From: an uncultured Marivita sp.
GTDB lineage: Bacteria > Pseudomonadota > Alphaproteobacteria > Rhodobacterales > Rhodobacteraceae
NCBI GenBank assembly: GCA_947503115.1
Contig: CANNCS010000017.1
Coordinates: 1-45,609, forward strand
DNA length: 45,609 bases
Reading direction: 5' to 3'
The translations under genes and the position numbers were made by a program. Shown here piece after piece: positions 1-7,566 of the stretch (the first letter of the stretch is position 1; each line of letters begins with the position of its first letter). The notes beneath the pieces are model-generated. The model did no database searches and was not told where the DNA came from. It saw only the letters and a list, made by a program, of their open reading frames with translations.

Positions 1-233
1 CAGGCAGAGGGTCTCAATGCGTGACTTGCCCAGTGGAACATGCGGGGTTAGTAACTTACGCAGATCGGCGAGAGCGAAACTTGTCATGGACGAAATCCTT
101 GCACGGAAAGAGTCCGTGTTCAGAATCCATCTCGCCGGTCGGCACCACCCCTAAAATTGGCGAAATGCGCCCTGTGTCGTGTAGTGTGGATGATAGCGTA
201 GGGCCCACCGCCAAGAGATTGAAATCTAAAGGC
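1..233. other. Window edge, no gene recognised
   Basis: I see no convincing coding region here. A six-base-pair inverted repeat (CACGGA, five-base loop, TCCGTG) lies at 102-118, downstream of the lytic transglycosylase gene that ends at 234 on the minus strand. It has no following T-run, so a terminator role is only possible. Confidence 0.4.
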
Positions 234-851
234 TTACCGGCCCCAGATTTTCTTCACATAGTTCCGGGTTTCGCGAAACGGCGGGATCCCATTGTGCTTT
301 TCAACTGCGCCAGGGCCCGCGTTGTAAGCTGCCAGAGCCAAGGGCCATTGGCCAAATTTGCGGTACTGTTCCTTGAGATACCGCGCGCCGCCTTCCAAGT
401 TTTCGGCTGGATCGTTGGGATCGACCCGAAGGTACTGCGCCGTTCCCGGCATCAGCTGGGCAAGACCGATCGCGCCTTTGTTCGACCGGGCGTTCGGGTT
501 GAAATTGCTTTCCTGCTGCACCAGACGAAGGAACAGATCTTCCGGCACTCCATGCCGCCGAGCCGCATCGCGCGCAAGACCGGCATAGACGCCCGAATAG
601 CGCCCACGGTATTTAGGGACAGGCCCATCTTCGCCAGCATCCCCCCATTTGGTCGGTGTTACCACTTTCGGAGGCTGCAACCGAATGGAGCTGTTATATT
701 GCTGCGCTGCGCGGGAATCCAAAACTTTGGTTTTGCTGGAAAAAAGCGCCACACGGCTCTTGGTGGACAACACCTCGGCGCTTACGGCGCTTGCACTCAT
801 CATTGCGGCGACACTCAACACCGCAACAAATCTCTGTCTTGTTGTTCGCAT
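234..851 (-). CDS. Secreted lytic murein transglycosylase (SLT domain)
   Basis: Predicted to cleave the glycan strands of peptidoglycan in the periplasm, forming 1,6-anhydromuramic ends. The 205-residue protein begins with a typical signal peptide (basic start, hydrophobic run, A-V-S-A cleavage near residue 25). A linker of about 60 residues follows, then a C-terminal SLT/goose-lysozyme-like domain from about residue 86. The family's catalytic glutamate is E114 in an ESNFNPNA segment, followed by GLAQLMP (129-135) and AYNAGPGAV (175-183), the standard SLT motifs. It stands alone, divergent from ssb. The product is a small member with one catalytic domain and no visible LysM or SPOR module. 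Family assignment is firm; the MltC/Slt subfamily and physiological role are not determined. Confidence 0.93.
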   Translation of the reverse strand: MRTTRQRFVAVLSVAAMMSASAVSAEVLSTKSRVALFSSKTKVLDSRAAQQYNSSIRLQPPKVVTPTKWGDAGEDGPVPKYRGRYSGVYAGLARDAARRHGVPEDLFLRLVQQESNFNPNARSNKGAIGLAQLMPGTAQYLRVDPNDPAENLEGGARYLKEQYRKFGQWPLALAAYNAGPGAVEKHNGIPPFRETRNYVKKIWGR

Positions 852-1063
852 AAATGCTCACGTCCCACATTGAGATTTTGCAGGTGTATAGTCCGGTTTT
901 GCGTTTCATACCAGCCTTGGTTGATCACCAATTGTTAACCACAAGCTGATGGAATGATGCGGACGACTTCCGCCATTAGCTGATGGCAATCCAAGGGACC
1001 GCTGGTGTAGGGTCACACAAACGGCGCACGGCGTCATAGATTCGAATTCAAGATGGGGGAAAC

Positions 1064-1576
1064 ATGGCCGGCTCAGTCAACAAGGTCATCATCGTCGGCA
1101 ATCTCGGCCGCGATCCGGAAGTGCGCACATTTCAGAATGGCGGCAAGGTCTGCAACCTGCGGATCGCCACGTCTGAAAACTGGAAAGATCGCAACACCGG
1201 GGAACGCAAGGAACGGACTGAGTGGCACAGCGTAGCCATCTTTTCCGAACCGCTCGCGCGGATTGCCGAACAATACCTAAGGAAGGGTTCCAAGGTTTAC
1301 ATTGAAGGCCAATTGGAAACCCGCAAGTGGCAAGACCAGTCTGGACAAGACCGCTATTCCACCGAAGTCGTACTGCGTCCCTACCGCGGTGAACTCACCT
1401 TGCTGGACAGCCGTGATGGCGGCGGTGGTGGCGGTGGCTACGGTGGTGGTAGCAGCGGTGGGGGTGATTACGGCGGCGACTACGGTGGTGGAAGTGACTA
1501 TGGCAGCCCAAGCGGCGGCGGCGGTGGTCAGTCTCGTGCACCATCCCGCGACATCGACGACGAAATCCCGTTCTAA
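1064..1576 (+). CDS. ssb: Single-stranded DNA-binding protein SSB
   Basis: Binds single-stranded DNA during replication, repair and recombination and recruits partners through its C-terminal tip. The 170-residue protein has an N-terminal OB fold (about 1-110, starting [16 protein letters not shown]). A glycine-rich, tyrosine- and serine-studded linker (about 117-157) follows. The acidic tail ends in DDEIPF, the usual SSB interaction peptide. A GGGGGA ribosome-binding site lies just upstream of the ATG. It is divergent from the lytic transglycosylase gene and convergent with aroB, with a strong terminator between. I found no GTTC-N7-GTTC alphaproteobacterial LexA-type site in the 212-base upstream gap. 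Confidence 0.98.
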   Translation: MAGSVNKVIIVGNLGRDPEVRTFQNGGKVCNLRIATSENWKDRNTGERKERTEWHSVAIFSEPLARIAEQYLRKGSKVYIEGQLETRKWQDQSGQDRYSTEVVLRPYRGELTLLDSRDGGGGGGGYGGGSSGGGDYGGDYGGGSDYGSPSGGGGGQSRAPSRDIDDEIPF

Positions 1577-1580
1577 ACAA

Positions 1581-1608
1581 AAAAAGGCGCCCACAGTGGC
1601 GCCTTTTT
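1581..1608. terminator. Bidirectional Rho-independent terminator between ssb and aroB
   Basis: A GGCGCC/GGCGCC stem with a six-base loop is flanked by an A5 run on the left and a T5 run on the right. It can therefore form a stem plus U-tract on both strands. It sits between the convergent ends of ssb (1576) and aroB (1624). Confidence 0.9.
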
Positions 1609-1623
1609 CTATTTTTGGATGCT

Positions 1624-2736
1624 TTACCTCTCGGACAGCGCATCCTGCAGCAGGGTCAAAACCGTGGCCGATGGCACATCAGAGGTGACAAACGCATCAC
1701 CAATCCCGCGCGCGAGGATGAAGCGAAGCTGACCGTCGATCACCTTTTTGTCCTGCCCCATAAGGTCAAGCAACGCCTGCGCATCCGGCAAATCGCCGTC
1801 GATATCCGCCAATGTTACTTTCATGCCCATCGTGCTGAGCATCTCGCGGACGCGGCTCGGCTCTTCTTGCGAACATAGGCCCAGACGGGACGACAGTTCG
1901 AACGCCAAAGCGCACCCGATTGCCACACCTTCACCGTGCAACAAACGGCCTGAATAACCGGTCGCCGCTTCGAACGCATGGCAGAACGTGTGACCAAGGT
2001 TCAACAGCGCCCGATCTCCCTGTTCGGTCTCGTCCCGCACCACGATCTCTGCCTTCATTTCTACGGATCGTTTGACGGCATAGGCCAATGCTTCGGGGTC
2101 GCGGGCCGCGATACGGTCGGCGTTTTTATCTTGCCAGTCGAAAAACGCGGCATCGCCAAGTAGCCCGTATTTGACCACCTCACCATAACCCGCAAGAAAA
2201 TCGCGGTTTGTCAGGGTATCAAGCACCGAGATATCCGCGAGCACCAGAGCCGGCTGGTGAAACGCACCGATCAGGTTTTTACCTTGTGGCGCATTAATTC
2301 CGGTTTTGCCGCCTACGGAGCTGTCAACTTGCGCCAAAAGCGAAGTCGGGATTTGCACGAACCGCACACCACGGCGCAGCACCGCAGCAGCAAAGCCGAC
2401 AAGATCACCGATCACACCCCCGCCCAATGCAACGACCACGTCCCGGCGTTCAATCTTTTGCTCCAGAAGCCATTCAACCGTGCGCTCGAATTGCGGCCAA
2501 CCCTTAGTGCTTTCGCCTGCAGGCAAGGTCAGGCTGACAGACCCAATCCCTTCACCCGCCAGCGCGGCCTCAAGCGTTGCCAGATGAAGATCCGCCACGT
2601 GGGCATCGGTGACAATTGCCACGCGCGGCCGCTTCAGTAGCGGTCCAATTTCGGCACCAGCTCGAGCCAGAAGATCTGCTCCGATCCGGACATCGTAGGC
2701 GCGGCCATCAAGTGGGACGTGAACCGTTTCAATCAT
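1624..2736 (-). CDS. aroB: 3-dehydroquinate synthase
   Basis: Converts DAHP to 3-dehydroquinate, the second step of the shikimate pathway, using NAD+ and a divalent metal in the cytoplasm. The 370-residue length is normal for the family. Visible hallmarks are the NAD-binding GGGVIGDLVGF segment (105-115), the PTSLLAQVDSSVGGKTGIN block (130-148) and the metal ligands E186, H249 (in LGHT) and H267 (in LLHGEG). Its ATG overlaps the aroK stop in an ATGA, so aroK-aroB are transcribed together and probably translationally coupled. It is convergent with ssb. Confidence 0.98.
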   Translation of the reverse strand: MIETVHVPLDGRAYDVRIGADLLARAGAEIGPLLKRPRVAIVTDAHVADLHLATLEAALAGEGIGSVSLTLPAGESTKGWPQFERTVEWLLEQKIERRDVVVALGGGVIGDLVGFAAAVLRRGVRFVQIPTSLLAQVDSSVGGKTGINAPQGKNLIGAFHQPALVLADISVLDTLTNRDFLAGYGEVVKYGLLGDAAFFDWQDKNADRIAARDPEALAYAVKRSVEMKAEIVVRDETEQGDRALLNLGHTFCHAFEAATGYSGRLLHGEGVAIGCALAFELSSRLGLCSQEEPSRVREMLSTMGMKVTLADIDGDLPDAQALLDLMGQDKKVIDGQLRFILARGIGDAFVTSDVPSATVLTLLQDALSER

Positions 2737-3323
2737 TCCAGAACCTCCAGAACATCAGGTCGCGTTTTCAGAACCTCGACCACTCGCTCTGCCATATCGT
2801 CAATCGACAAGCCCGGTTCAGATACAACGCTAAGATCCGCTTTGGCATAGACCGGCACGCGATCCTCGTAGAGTTGCGTCAACGCAGCAAGTGGGTCGGG
2901 CACACGCAACAAAGGCCGCGTGTCCTTGTGCCGGACCCGGCTCCAAAGCAACTGCAGGTCCGCGTTCAACCACACCGCAACGCCATTCTTGGAAATGATC
3001 TCGCGGTTTTCGTCCGCCATGTAGGCCCCGCCGCCAGTCGACAGGACGCCTTTTTCGCGCTCAAGCAACCGAGAGATGACCTGACGTTCCTTGATCCGAA
3101 AAAACGGCTCTCCGTCACGTTCAAAAATCTCGGGGATGGACATGTTGGCCGCCTTTTCGATCTCGGCATCCGAATCAAGGAAAGGCGCGTGCAACATCGC
3201 GGCAAGAGATTTGCCGACGGCGGTTTTACCAGCACCCATCATGCCAACCAGAACCACCGTTTTCTTCAATCTTGCCTGCATTGCCTCTGACAAACCCCTT
3301 GTATCTCGGCCAAGTGCCGCCAA
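2733..3323 (-). CDS. aroK: Shikimate kinase
   Basis: Phosphorylates shikimate with ATP in the shikimate pathway. The 196-residue protein shows the Walker A GMMGAGKT (27-34), the shikimate-binding D52 and R76, the GGG turn (97-99) and the lid arginine in DTRPLL (R136). The start at 3323 gives about 18 residues before the first beta strand. An internal ATG at codon 15 would give a more compact protein and cannot be excluded. It is the first gene of the aroK-aroB pair and is divergent from the small membrane protein gene at 3414. Confidence 0.97.
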   Translation of the reverse strand: MAALGRDTRGLSEAMQARLKKTVVLVGMMGAGKTAVGKSLAAMLHAPFLDSDAEIEKAANMSIPEIFERDGEPFFRIKERQVISRLLEREKGVLSTGGGAYMADENREIISKNGVAVWLNADLQLLWSRVRHKDTRPLLRVPDPLAALTQLYEDRVPVYAKADLSVVSEPGLSIDDMAERVVEVLKTRPDVLEVLE

Positions 3324-3413
3324 TTTTTTGACATCCGCCGTTGAATGACGTGATCTTGTGTAAAAGGCCAGTTATAACTTGGAAAAAATCAACGAGGCAG
3401 GGCAAGGGTCGTC

Positions 3414-3563
3414 ATGGGGCGTATTATCAAATGGCTGATCTATCTATTGATCGTCGGCACAATCGCGCTGGTGGCGTATGCCTATGTCGGGCCGTTCTTC
3501 GGCGCGGACTTTTCGCCGCCGCAAACGGAAGTCAGACAACCTGTGAAACTGGATGCAGATTAA
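3414..3563 (+). CDS. Small single-pass membrane protein
   Basis: A 49-residue open frame, MGRIIKWLIYLLIVG onward, with one hydrophobic helix at about residues 5-26. A short polar tail follows, rich in proline, glutamate and aspartate. Its end overlaps the start of the 519-residue exported protein by 11 bases, and that gene overlaps xerD by four, so all three look like one transcript. No function is recognised. Supporting evidence is the tight gene packing, the classical membrane helix and the ATG shortly after a GGGCAAGGG purine-rich stretch. Confidence 0.75.
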   Translation: MGRIIKWLIYLLIVGTIALVAYAYVGPFFGADFSPPQTEVRQPVKLDAD

Positions 3564-5112
3564 GCCAGCCCTCCTGATCCTAGCATGTGCTGCATGGCCA
3601 GCCGCCGCGCAACAGCAGGAACAGAACCAGCCATTGTCAGCAATTGACTGGCTTGCCGTGCAACGGAACTCACCACCTGTCGTCTTGATCCCCGATCAAA
3701 ACCCTATCGCTGAAAGCGCAACCATACCCAATGTCGAAGTTCAGCCACTCGATGCACCGGGGATAGGCGGCGTCGGGCTGCTGCCAAGTTCGGTCACCGG
3801 ATTGCCGCCCACTCTTTGGCAAGGCAGCACCGAAGCCGCGCTCGCGTCATCGTTAGAGCGCATGGAGACCCGCCGTCCCACAGTACCCGCGCTGAACAGT
3901 TTGCTGCACATTTTGATGCTGGCGGAAGCAGAACCACCCAACAACGCCAAGGGCGACGCACTCCTGCATGCCCGCGTAAACCTCCTCTACAACCACGGTC
4001 TTGTGGCTCCCGCCGAGGCGTTGATGGAGCGAGCGGGCGATCTATCGCCGGAACTTTTCGAACTGGCCTTTGATCTTTCGCTGCTGACGGGGTCCGACGA
4101 AGCGCTTTGCGGTGTCTTGAACGACATGCCCAGCCTCAGCACCGATCTTCCCACCCGCATCTGGTGCGCAACCCGGAGCGGTGATTTCCCACACGCCATG
4201 ACGATCTACCAGACCGGTGTCGCGCTTGGACAATTGTCCAACCTCGATGCCGAACTTTTGCTGCGTTTTCTCGATCCAGAATACACCGAAGACAGCGCCC
4301 CCATGCAGCCGCCCGTGCGTCCGACACCGCTGCAATTCCGCCTGTTCGAAGCGATTGGCGAAGCACTTCCGACCACGCCCCTCCCCCTGCCATTCGCCGT
4401 GGTCGAACTGTCCGGCGATTCCGGCTGGCGCGCGCAGCTGCAAGCGGCCGAACGGCTGGCTCGAGTTGGCGCGATCGACGGCAACCAGCTCTTGGGTGTC
4501 TATACGGCACAGAAACGCGCAGCGTCCGGCGGCATTTGGGATCGGGTCGAGGCCTTGCAACGGTTTGAAACAGCGCTTACTTCCGGCGACCCCAGCGCGA
4601 TATCAACTTCACTCGAAGCAGTTTGGCCCCAGATGCGCGCGGCGGGGCTCTTGTTGCCGTTCTCAAACCTGTTTGCGTCTCAACTTCAGGATTTGCCACT
4701 CTCGGATCGGGCACAAGACATTGCCGCAATTTCCGGCCTCTTGTCGGATCGATACGAACAAGTCGCGCAGCGCCTTGCATCCAGTGGCGATCCTCAGCTT
4801 GCCTTTCTTGCTGCCCTTGCACAGGGCCAAGGGAACAAAGCCGTCCCCACCGATCTCTCCCATGCAGCCGCCCTCGCAGAGGCATGGAGCGGCCCAGCCC
4901 AAGCCCCCAAAGATCTCGCAGCTTTGCCAGGCCAACACCGTCTTGGCGAAGCGCTTCTTCTTGCGATGCAAAAGTTCGACGCAGGTGCCACTGGCAATGA
5001 CGCAGGCCTAACCGATGCACTCCGCGCCATGCGGGCCTTTGGGCTGGAAGACACCGCGCGCCGGGCCGCATTGCAACTTGCCATCCTTGACATGGAAGGC
5101 GCTCGACGATGA
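3553..5112 (+). CDS. Exported alpha-helical protein of unknown function
   Basis: A 519-residue protein with an N-terminal signal peptide (hydrophobic core, cleavage after W-P-A-A-A near residue 19). The mature part is dominated by leucine- and alanine-rich helices, with a helical-repeat look but no clear TPR consensus. Before this is a proline-rich region (about 40-85). Two cysteines at about 185 and 208 might form a disulphide. It lies between a small membrane protein and xerD with overlapping starts and stops, suggesting coupled translation. I do not recognise a named family; conservation next to xerD in Rhodobacterales is my inference from memory. Confidence 0.85.
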   Translation: MQIKPALLILACAAWPAAAQQQEQNQPLSAIDWLAVQRNSPPVVLIPDQNPIAESATIPNVEVQPLDAPGIGGVGLLPSSVTGLPPTLWQGSTEAALASSLERMETRRPTVPALNSLLHILMLAEAEPPNNAKGDALLHARVNLLYNHGLVAPAEALMERAGDLSPELFELAFDLSLLTGSDEALCGVLNDMPSLSTDLPTRIWCATRSGDFPHAMTIYQTGVALGQLSNLDAELLLRFLDPEYTEDSAPMQPPVRPTPLQFRLFEAIGEALPTTPLPLPFAVVELSGDSGWRAQLQAAERLARVGAIDGNQLLGVYTAQKRAASGGIWDRVEALQRFETALTSGDPSAISTSLEAVWPQMRAAGLLLPFSNLFASQLQDLPLSDRAQDIAAISGLLSDRYEQVAQRLASSGDPQLAFLAALAQGQGNKAVPTDLSHAAALAEAWSGPAQAPKDLAALPGQHRLGEALLLAMQKFDAGATGNDAGLTDALRAMRAFGLEDTARRAALQLAILDMEGARR

Positions 5113-6035
5113 ACGACCGCCACTGGATCGCCGCCTTTCTGGACGCACAGGCCGCCGAACGAGGTGCCGCGACGAACACACAGTTGGCCTATGCCCGAGA
5201 CCTTGCCGATTTCACCGATTGGTTGGCGGGCCGGGGATCGTCGCTCAACGCAGCCCAAAAGGCCGATGTTGAAGATTATCTGATCCATTGCGACGCACAG
5301 GGCCTGGCGAAATCGACCCGCGCACGACGCCTCTCTGCGATTAAACAACTTTATCGTTTCTGTTTCGAAGAGGGTTTTCGCACCGACAATCCCGCAGTGC
5401 AGATCAGCGGTCCCGGGCGCGACAAACGTCTGCCAAAAACCTTGTCGACCGAAGAAGTCGACCGGCTCCTCAACGCTGCCGCCGTCCATGGCCACACCCC
5501 CGCCGAACGCGAACGCAACACCTGCCTGATGCAACTGCTCTACGCGACCGGCATGCGCGTGACGGAATTGGTGTCGCTGCCGCTGTCGTCGGCCAAGGGC
5601 GACCCAAGAATGTTGCTGATCCGTGGCAAAGGAGGCAAAGAACGGATGGTGCCGCTATCGCCGCCAGCCCGCGCCGCCCTGCGCGATTGGTTGACCACCC
5701 GCGAAACGATGGAAGACCGCGCCCGAACCGAGGGCAAACCCGCCTCCACGTTTCTCTTTCCCTCTCGCGGCAAATCAGGTCACCTCACACGCCACGCGTT
5801 TTACGTGCTGATCAAGGATCTGGCCGTCGAAGGTGGGGTTTCCCCGTCCAAGGTCACGCCACACACGCTCCGCCACGCCTTTGCCACCCATCTTTTGGCC
5901 AACGGTGCCGACCTTCGCGCGATTCAAACCTTTCTGGGTCACGCGGATGTGTCCACCACCGAGATCTATACCCATGTCCTTGAAGAACGGCTGAAAGAGC
6001 TGGTGCTGGATCACCACCCATTGGCACGCGACTGA
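5109..6035 (+). CDS. xerD: Tyrosine recombinase XerD
   Basis: Site-specific recombinase expected to act with XerC at dif to resolve chromosome dimers. The 308-residue length is typical. An N-terminal SAM-like core-binding domain (about 1-95) is followed by the catalytic domain with all expected residues: R150 (ATGMRVTEL), K174 (RGKGGKER), H252 and R255 (HTLRH), H278 (LGHADVSTTEIYTH) and nucleophile Y287. The ATG overlaps the upstream stop in ATGA. XerD is favoured over XerC by overall feel and by the absence of neighbouring integron or phage genes, but the two are hard to separate by eye. Confidence 0.93.
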   Translation: MNDRHWIAAFLDAQAAERGAATNTQLAYARDLADFTDWLAGRGSSLNAAQKADVEDYLIHCDAQGLAKSTRARRLSAIKQLYRFCFEEGFRTDNPAVQISGPGRDKRLPKTLSTEEVDRLLNAAAVHGHTPAERERNTCLMQLLYATGMRVTELVSLPLSSAKGDPRMLLIRGKGGKERMVPLSPPARAALRDWLTTRETMEDRARTEGKPASTFLFPSRGKSGHLTRHAFYVLIKDLAVEGGVSPSKVTPHTLRHAFATHLLANGADLRAIQTFLGHADVSTTEIYTHVLEERLKELVLDHHPLARD

Positions 6036-6103
6036 GCCGTAGCACTTGAACGTGCGGGGTCCTGACCCCATAACCCATTCAGATTTTCAAAACGTTGGAC
6101 CTC

Positions 6104-7420
6104 ATGGACCCCGCCTCTTCGACGGCTGATGCCGCACTCTGGATTACCGCAGCTGCCATTCTGGGCCTGCTGGTTTTGTCTGCATTCTTCAGTGGATCGG
6201 AAACCGCGCTGACCGCCGCCTCGCGCGGCAAACTGCGTTCAATGTCCGACAAGGGCTCCAAGGGCGCGGACCGCGCCTTGCTGATAACCGAGGACAACGA
6301 ACGCCTGATCGGCTCGGTCCTTCTGGGCAACAACCTTGTCAACATTCTCGCCACGTCGCTGGCCACCGCTTTGTTCACTGGGCTTTTTGGCGAATCCGGC
6401 GTTGCATTGGCAACCTTGGTGATGACCGTGCTTGTTCTGGTGTTCGCCGAGGTGCTGCCCAAGACTTATGCGATCACCAACCCCGAAACTGCCGCCAGCC
6501 GTGTATCGCCGGTGATCCAACTGGTGATCACGGTCTTCTCGCCGATCGTGGGGGCCGTACGCATGCTGGTGCGCGGTGTTCTGAGCGTCTTTGGCGTCAA
6601 GACCGATCCCGACAGCCATATCCTTGCCGTGCGCGAGGAAATCGCAGGTGCGCTGCAACTGGGCCATTCCGAAGGTGTGGTCGAAAAGGAAGACCGCGAC
6701 CGTATCCTTGGCGCGCTCGATCTTAGCGATCGGACCGTGGAAGAAATCATGCTCCACCGTTCGGGCATTGAAATGATCGATGCCGACAACGAACCGCAGG
6801 ACATTCTGCGCCAATGTCTTGAATCGAACCATACCCGCTTGCCGGTCTACCGTGGCGATCCCGAGAACATCATTGGCGTCGTGCACGCGAAAGATCTGTT
6901 CCGCGCGATGTACCGCTTTATGCAGGAAAGCGACAAACCCGCCGAGGCGATGAGCAGTTTCAAATTTGCAGACGTCGCGATGAAACCCTATTTCATCCCA
7001 GACAGCACATCGCTCGACGATCAGATGCGCCAGTTCCTGCGCCGCCGCACGCATTTTGCGCTTGTGGTGGACGAATACGGGGCCTTGCAGGGGCTGATCA
7101 CGCTGGAAGACATCCTTGAAGAAATCGTGGGAGAAATCACCGACGAATTCGATCCGGATGGTGCTCATGCCATCAAACGGGCTGAGGATGGCAACTATTG
7201 GATCGACGGCGCGATGACGATCCGCGACCTCAACCGTGCGTTGGATTGGACACTTCCCGACGAAGAAGCGAATACCGTGGCGGGTCTCGTCATTCACGAA
7301 GCCCAGATGATCCCCACCATCGGCCAGTGCTTCAGTTTTCACAGCTTCCGCTTTGAGGTAGTTGCACGAGAAAACAACCGCATCACGGCTCTAAAGATCC
7401 GACCGTTGGCGGTAGAGTAA
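6104..7420 (+). CDS. HlyC/CorC family transporter (DUF21-CBS-CorC_HlyC)
   Basis: Membrane protein of the CNNM/CorC group, linked in other bacteria to Mg2+ or Co2+ homeostasis; older annotations call it hemolysin. From the N-terminus it has a DUF21 membrane domain with about three or four hydrophobic helices (residues 10-170, including SAFFSGSETALTAAS). A tandem CBS pair follows (about 205-335, including HTRLPVYRGDPENIIGVV and the loop around FALVVDEYGALQGLIT). The last part is a CorC_HlyC domain. I use the ATG at 6104 (438 residues); a TTG three codons upstream at 6095 is possible. It is probably monocistronic, with its own terminator. Confidence 0.93.
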   Translation: MDPASSTADAALWITAAAILGLLVLSAFFSGSETALTAASRGKLRSMSDKGSKGADRALLITEDNERLIGSVLLGNNLVNILATSLATALFTGLFGESGVALATLVMTVLVLVFAEVLPKTYAITNPETAASRVSPVIQLVITVFSPIVGAVRMLVRGVLSVFGVKTDPDSHILAVREEIAGALQLGHSEGVVEKEDRDRILGALDLSDRTVEEIMLHRSGIEMIDADNEPQDILRQCLESNHTRLPVYRGDPENIIGVVHAKDLFRAMYRFMQESDKPAEAMSSFKFADVAMKPYFIPDSTSLDDQMRQFLRRRTHFALVVDEYGALQGLITLEDILEEIVGEITDEFDPDGAHAIKRAEDGNYWIDGAMTIRDLNRALDWTLPDEEANTVAGLVIHEAQMIPTIGQCFSFHSFRFEVVARENNRITALKIRPLAVE

Positions 7421-7426
7421 ACAAAC

Positions 7427-7460
7427 AACGCCAAAACGCGCGGACGTGTTTTGGCGTTTT
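7427..7460 (+). terminator. Rho-independent terminator after the CorC-family gene
   Basis: A 14-base-pair stem (7427-7440 with 7445-7458, including one G-U pair) carries a CGGA tetraloop. It ends in a T-rich right arm six bases after the stop codon. The left arm is A-rich, so it may also work for the convergent gene that ends at 7567. Confidence 0.88.
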
Positions 7461-7566
7461 AGCGTATCGATTTTCGGAAATGCGTGGGGACCGCCCATTC
7501 CTGTGCAATCGGTTAAATCCCGATGAAAGATATCTCGCCCCCCGCATTACTCTGAACTGGTGAAGA

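Noticed and set aside
21-938. A 305-codon plus-strand open frame at the window start
   Set aside because: Mostly antisense to the lytic transglycosylase gene, whose signal peptide and SLT motifs are clear.
852-1063. LexA-type operator before ssb
   Set aside because: No GTTC-N7-GTTC or GAAC-N7-GAAC arrangement is present in the gap.
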